This document shows positions 63,556 to 64,000 of a stretch of DNA of 64,000 bases, piece after piece. Origin of the DNA: Chromobacterium sp. ATCC 53434 (GTDB lineage Bacteria > Pseudomonadota > Gammaproteobacteria > Burkholderiales > Chromobacteriaceae). Every line of letters begins with the position of its first letter. The first letter of the stretch is position 1. The notes beneath the pieces are model-generated. The model searched no databases and was not told where the DNA came from. It saw nothing but the letters and a program-made list of their open reading frames with translations. Both the position numbers and the translations under genes were made by a program. The stretch spans positions 248,001 through 312,000 of the forward strand of contig NZ_CP025429.1 of the NCBI RefSeq assembly GCF_002848345.1, written 5' to 3'.

Positions 63556-64000
63556 TCACCACAGCACGCGGACCTTGCCTTCGCCCAGCCATTCGGACAG
63601 CGCCAGCAGCAGGCCGTCGTCGAGGCGCACGCCCCATTCCTGCGGCAGCATCAGCTCGCCGCGTGCCTGGCCGTTGTTGTAGGCCAGCCGCACCAGGCTG
63701 CCGGCGTCCTGGCTCTTGAACGGATGCAGCTCGGCCTTCAGGCGGGCGATGTCGGGCTTGGCCGGCAGTTGCAGCGCCAGGCCGCGGGCGTAGCGGCTGC
63801 GCGCCTCGCCCAGGCTCAGCAGCTTGTCGACGACGATGCGCAGGCCGCCGGAGAAGCTGTCCTCGCTGACCTTGCCCTCCACCACCAGCACCACGTCCTC
63901 CTTCAGCTTGTCGCGGTTCAATTCGAAGCTTTCGGCGAACAGGCTGACTTCCAGCTTGGCGGTGCCGTCGTCGAGTTGGACGAAGGCCATCTTGCCGCGG
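63556..64000 (-). CDS. dnaE: DNA polymerase III alpha subunit, C-terminal fragment (runs off window)
   Basis: The last 148 codons of a minus-strand gene that continues past 64000. GKMAFVQLDDGTAKLEVSLFAESFELNRDKLKEDVVLVVEGKV is the OB-fold of DnaE, followed by the tau-binding C-terminal region (VRLAYNNGQARGELMLPQEWGVRLDDGLLLALSEWLGEGKVRVLW). The in-frame Met shown is internal, not the start. It is the replicative polymerase. Confidence 0.93.
   Translation of the reverse strand, partial: RGKMAFVQLDDGTAKLEVSLFAESFELNRDKLKEDVVLVVEGKVSEDSFSGGLRIVVDKLLSLGEARSRYARGLALQLPAKPDIARLKAELHPFKSQDAGSLVRLAYNNGQARGELMLPQEWGVRLDDGLLLALSEWLGEGKVRVLW

Overview
The window is GC-rich, densely coded bacterial chromosome. 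Gene content and order (ispB divergent from rplU-rpmA-obgE, RegBA, RquA-like methyltransferase, Tpx, DnaE) point to a betaproteobacterium of the Neisseriales, most likely Chromobacterium or a close relative. The genus is inferred from gene content and protein wording recognised by eye, not from a database search.

Layout. (1) 1-3427: the right end of an integrative element at a tRNA-Arg(CCU) gene. It has an intact P4-type tyrosine integrase, two small co-directional genes, a convergent MatP-like DNA-binding protein and, at the left edge, a run of small promoter-terminator units on the minus strand that look like tandem small RNA genes. (2) 3449-10137: core genes ispB, rplU, rpmA and obgE, then a HisJQMP-type basic amino acid ABC importer. 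(3) 10154-20009: a pair of DnaA boxes, a lysozyme inhibitor (Ivy) operon, an aspartoacylase-like protein, a three-gene SMC/condensin operon (MksF-MksE-MksB type, no JetD/MksG nuclease beside it), an exported deaminase, a HAD phosphatase with an exported Fe/Mn superoxide dismutase, and a DUF1842-like protein. (4) 20291-28332: tpx, then a Fur-controlled iron/heme locus (ChaN lipoprotein, ExbB-ExbD-TonB, an exported S9 oligopeptidase, a TonB-dependent receptor). (5) 28407-38495: amino acid permease, chemoreceptor, RDD protein, gamma carbonic anhydrase, oligopeptidase A, exonuclease III, an RquA-like enzyme, a four-copy 101-103 bp tandem repeat closed by an inverted end, and a secreted Lys/Ala/His-rich repeat protein. 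(6) 38634-43101: ferredoxin-NADP reductase, an 800 bp gene-poor gap, a glycosyltransferase plus LpxH-like phosphoesterase pair, a CHMI isomerase and a small membrane protein. (7) 43156-49165: a copper module (OprC-like receptor, MbnP, MbnH) divergent from a RegB/RegA redox two-component system. (8) 49287-64000: acyl-CoA ligase, a candidate small RNA, a PctA-like amino acid chemoreceptor, a TPR/glycosyltransferase-like protein behind a foldback element, an FAD oxidase/cupin/YkgJ operon, GST, an ActP-DUF485 pair, GNAT, Tat-exported phospholipase C, a membrane XRE protein and the 3' end of dnaE.

How it works together. Three modules are regulated or operon-linked units: Fur-box-controlled TonB energisation plus heme/iron receptor; OprC-MbnP-MbnH for copper capture; and the SMC operon with its own promoter and terminator. 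Three exported proteins carry twin-arginine signals (superoxide dismutase, phospholipase C, deaminase). The least explained parts are the tandem small-RNA-like units at 1-508, the SMC operon without a nuclease, the repeat array at 37141-37549 and several orphan terminators.
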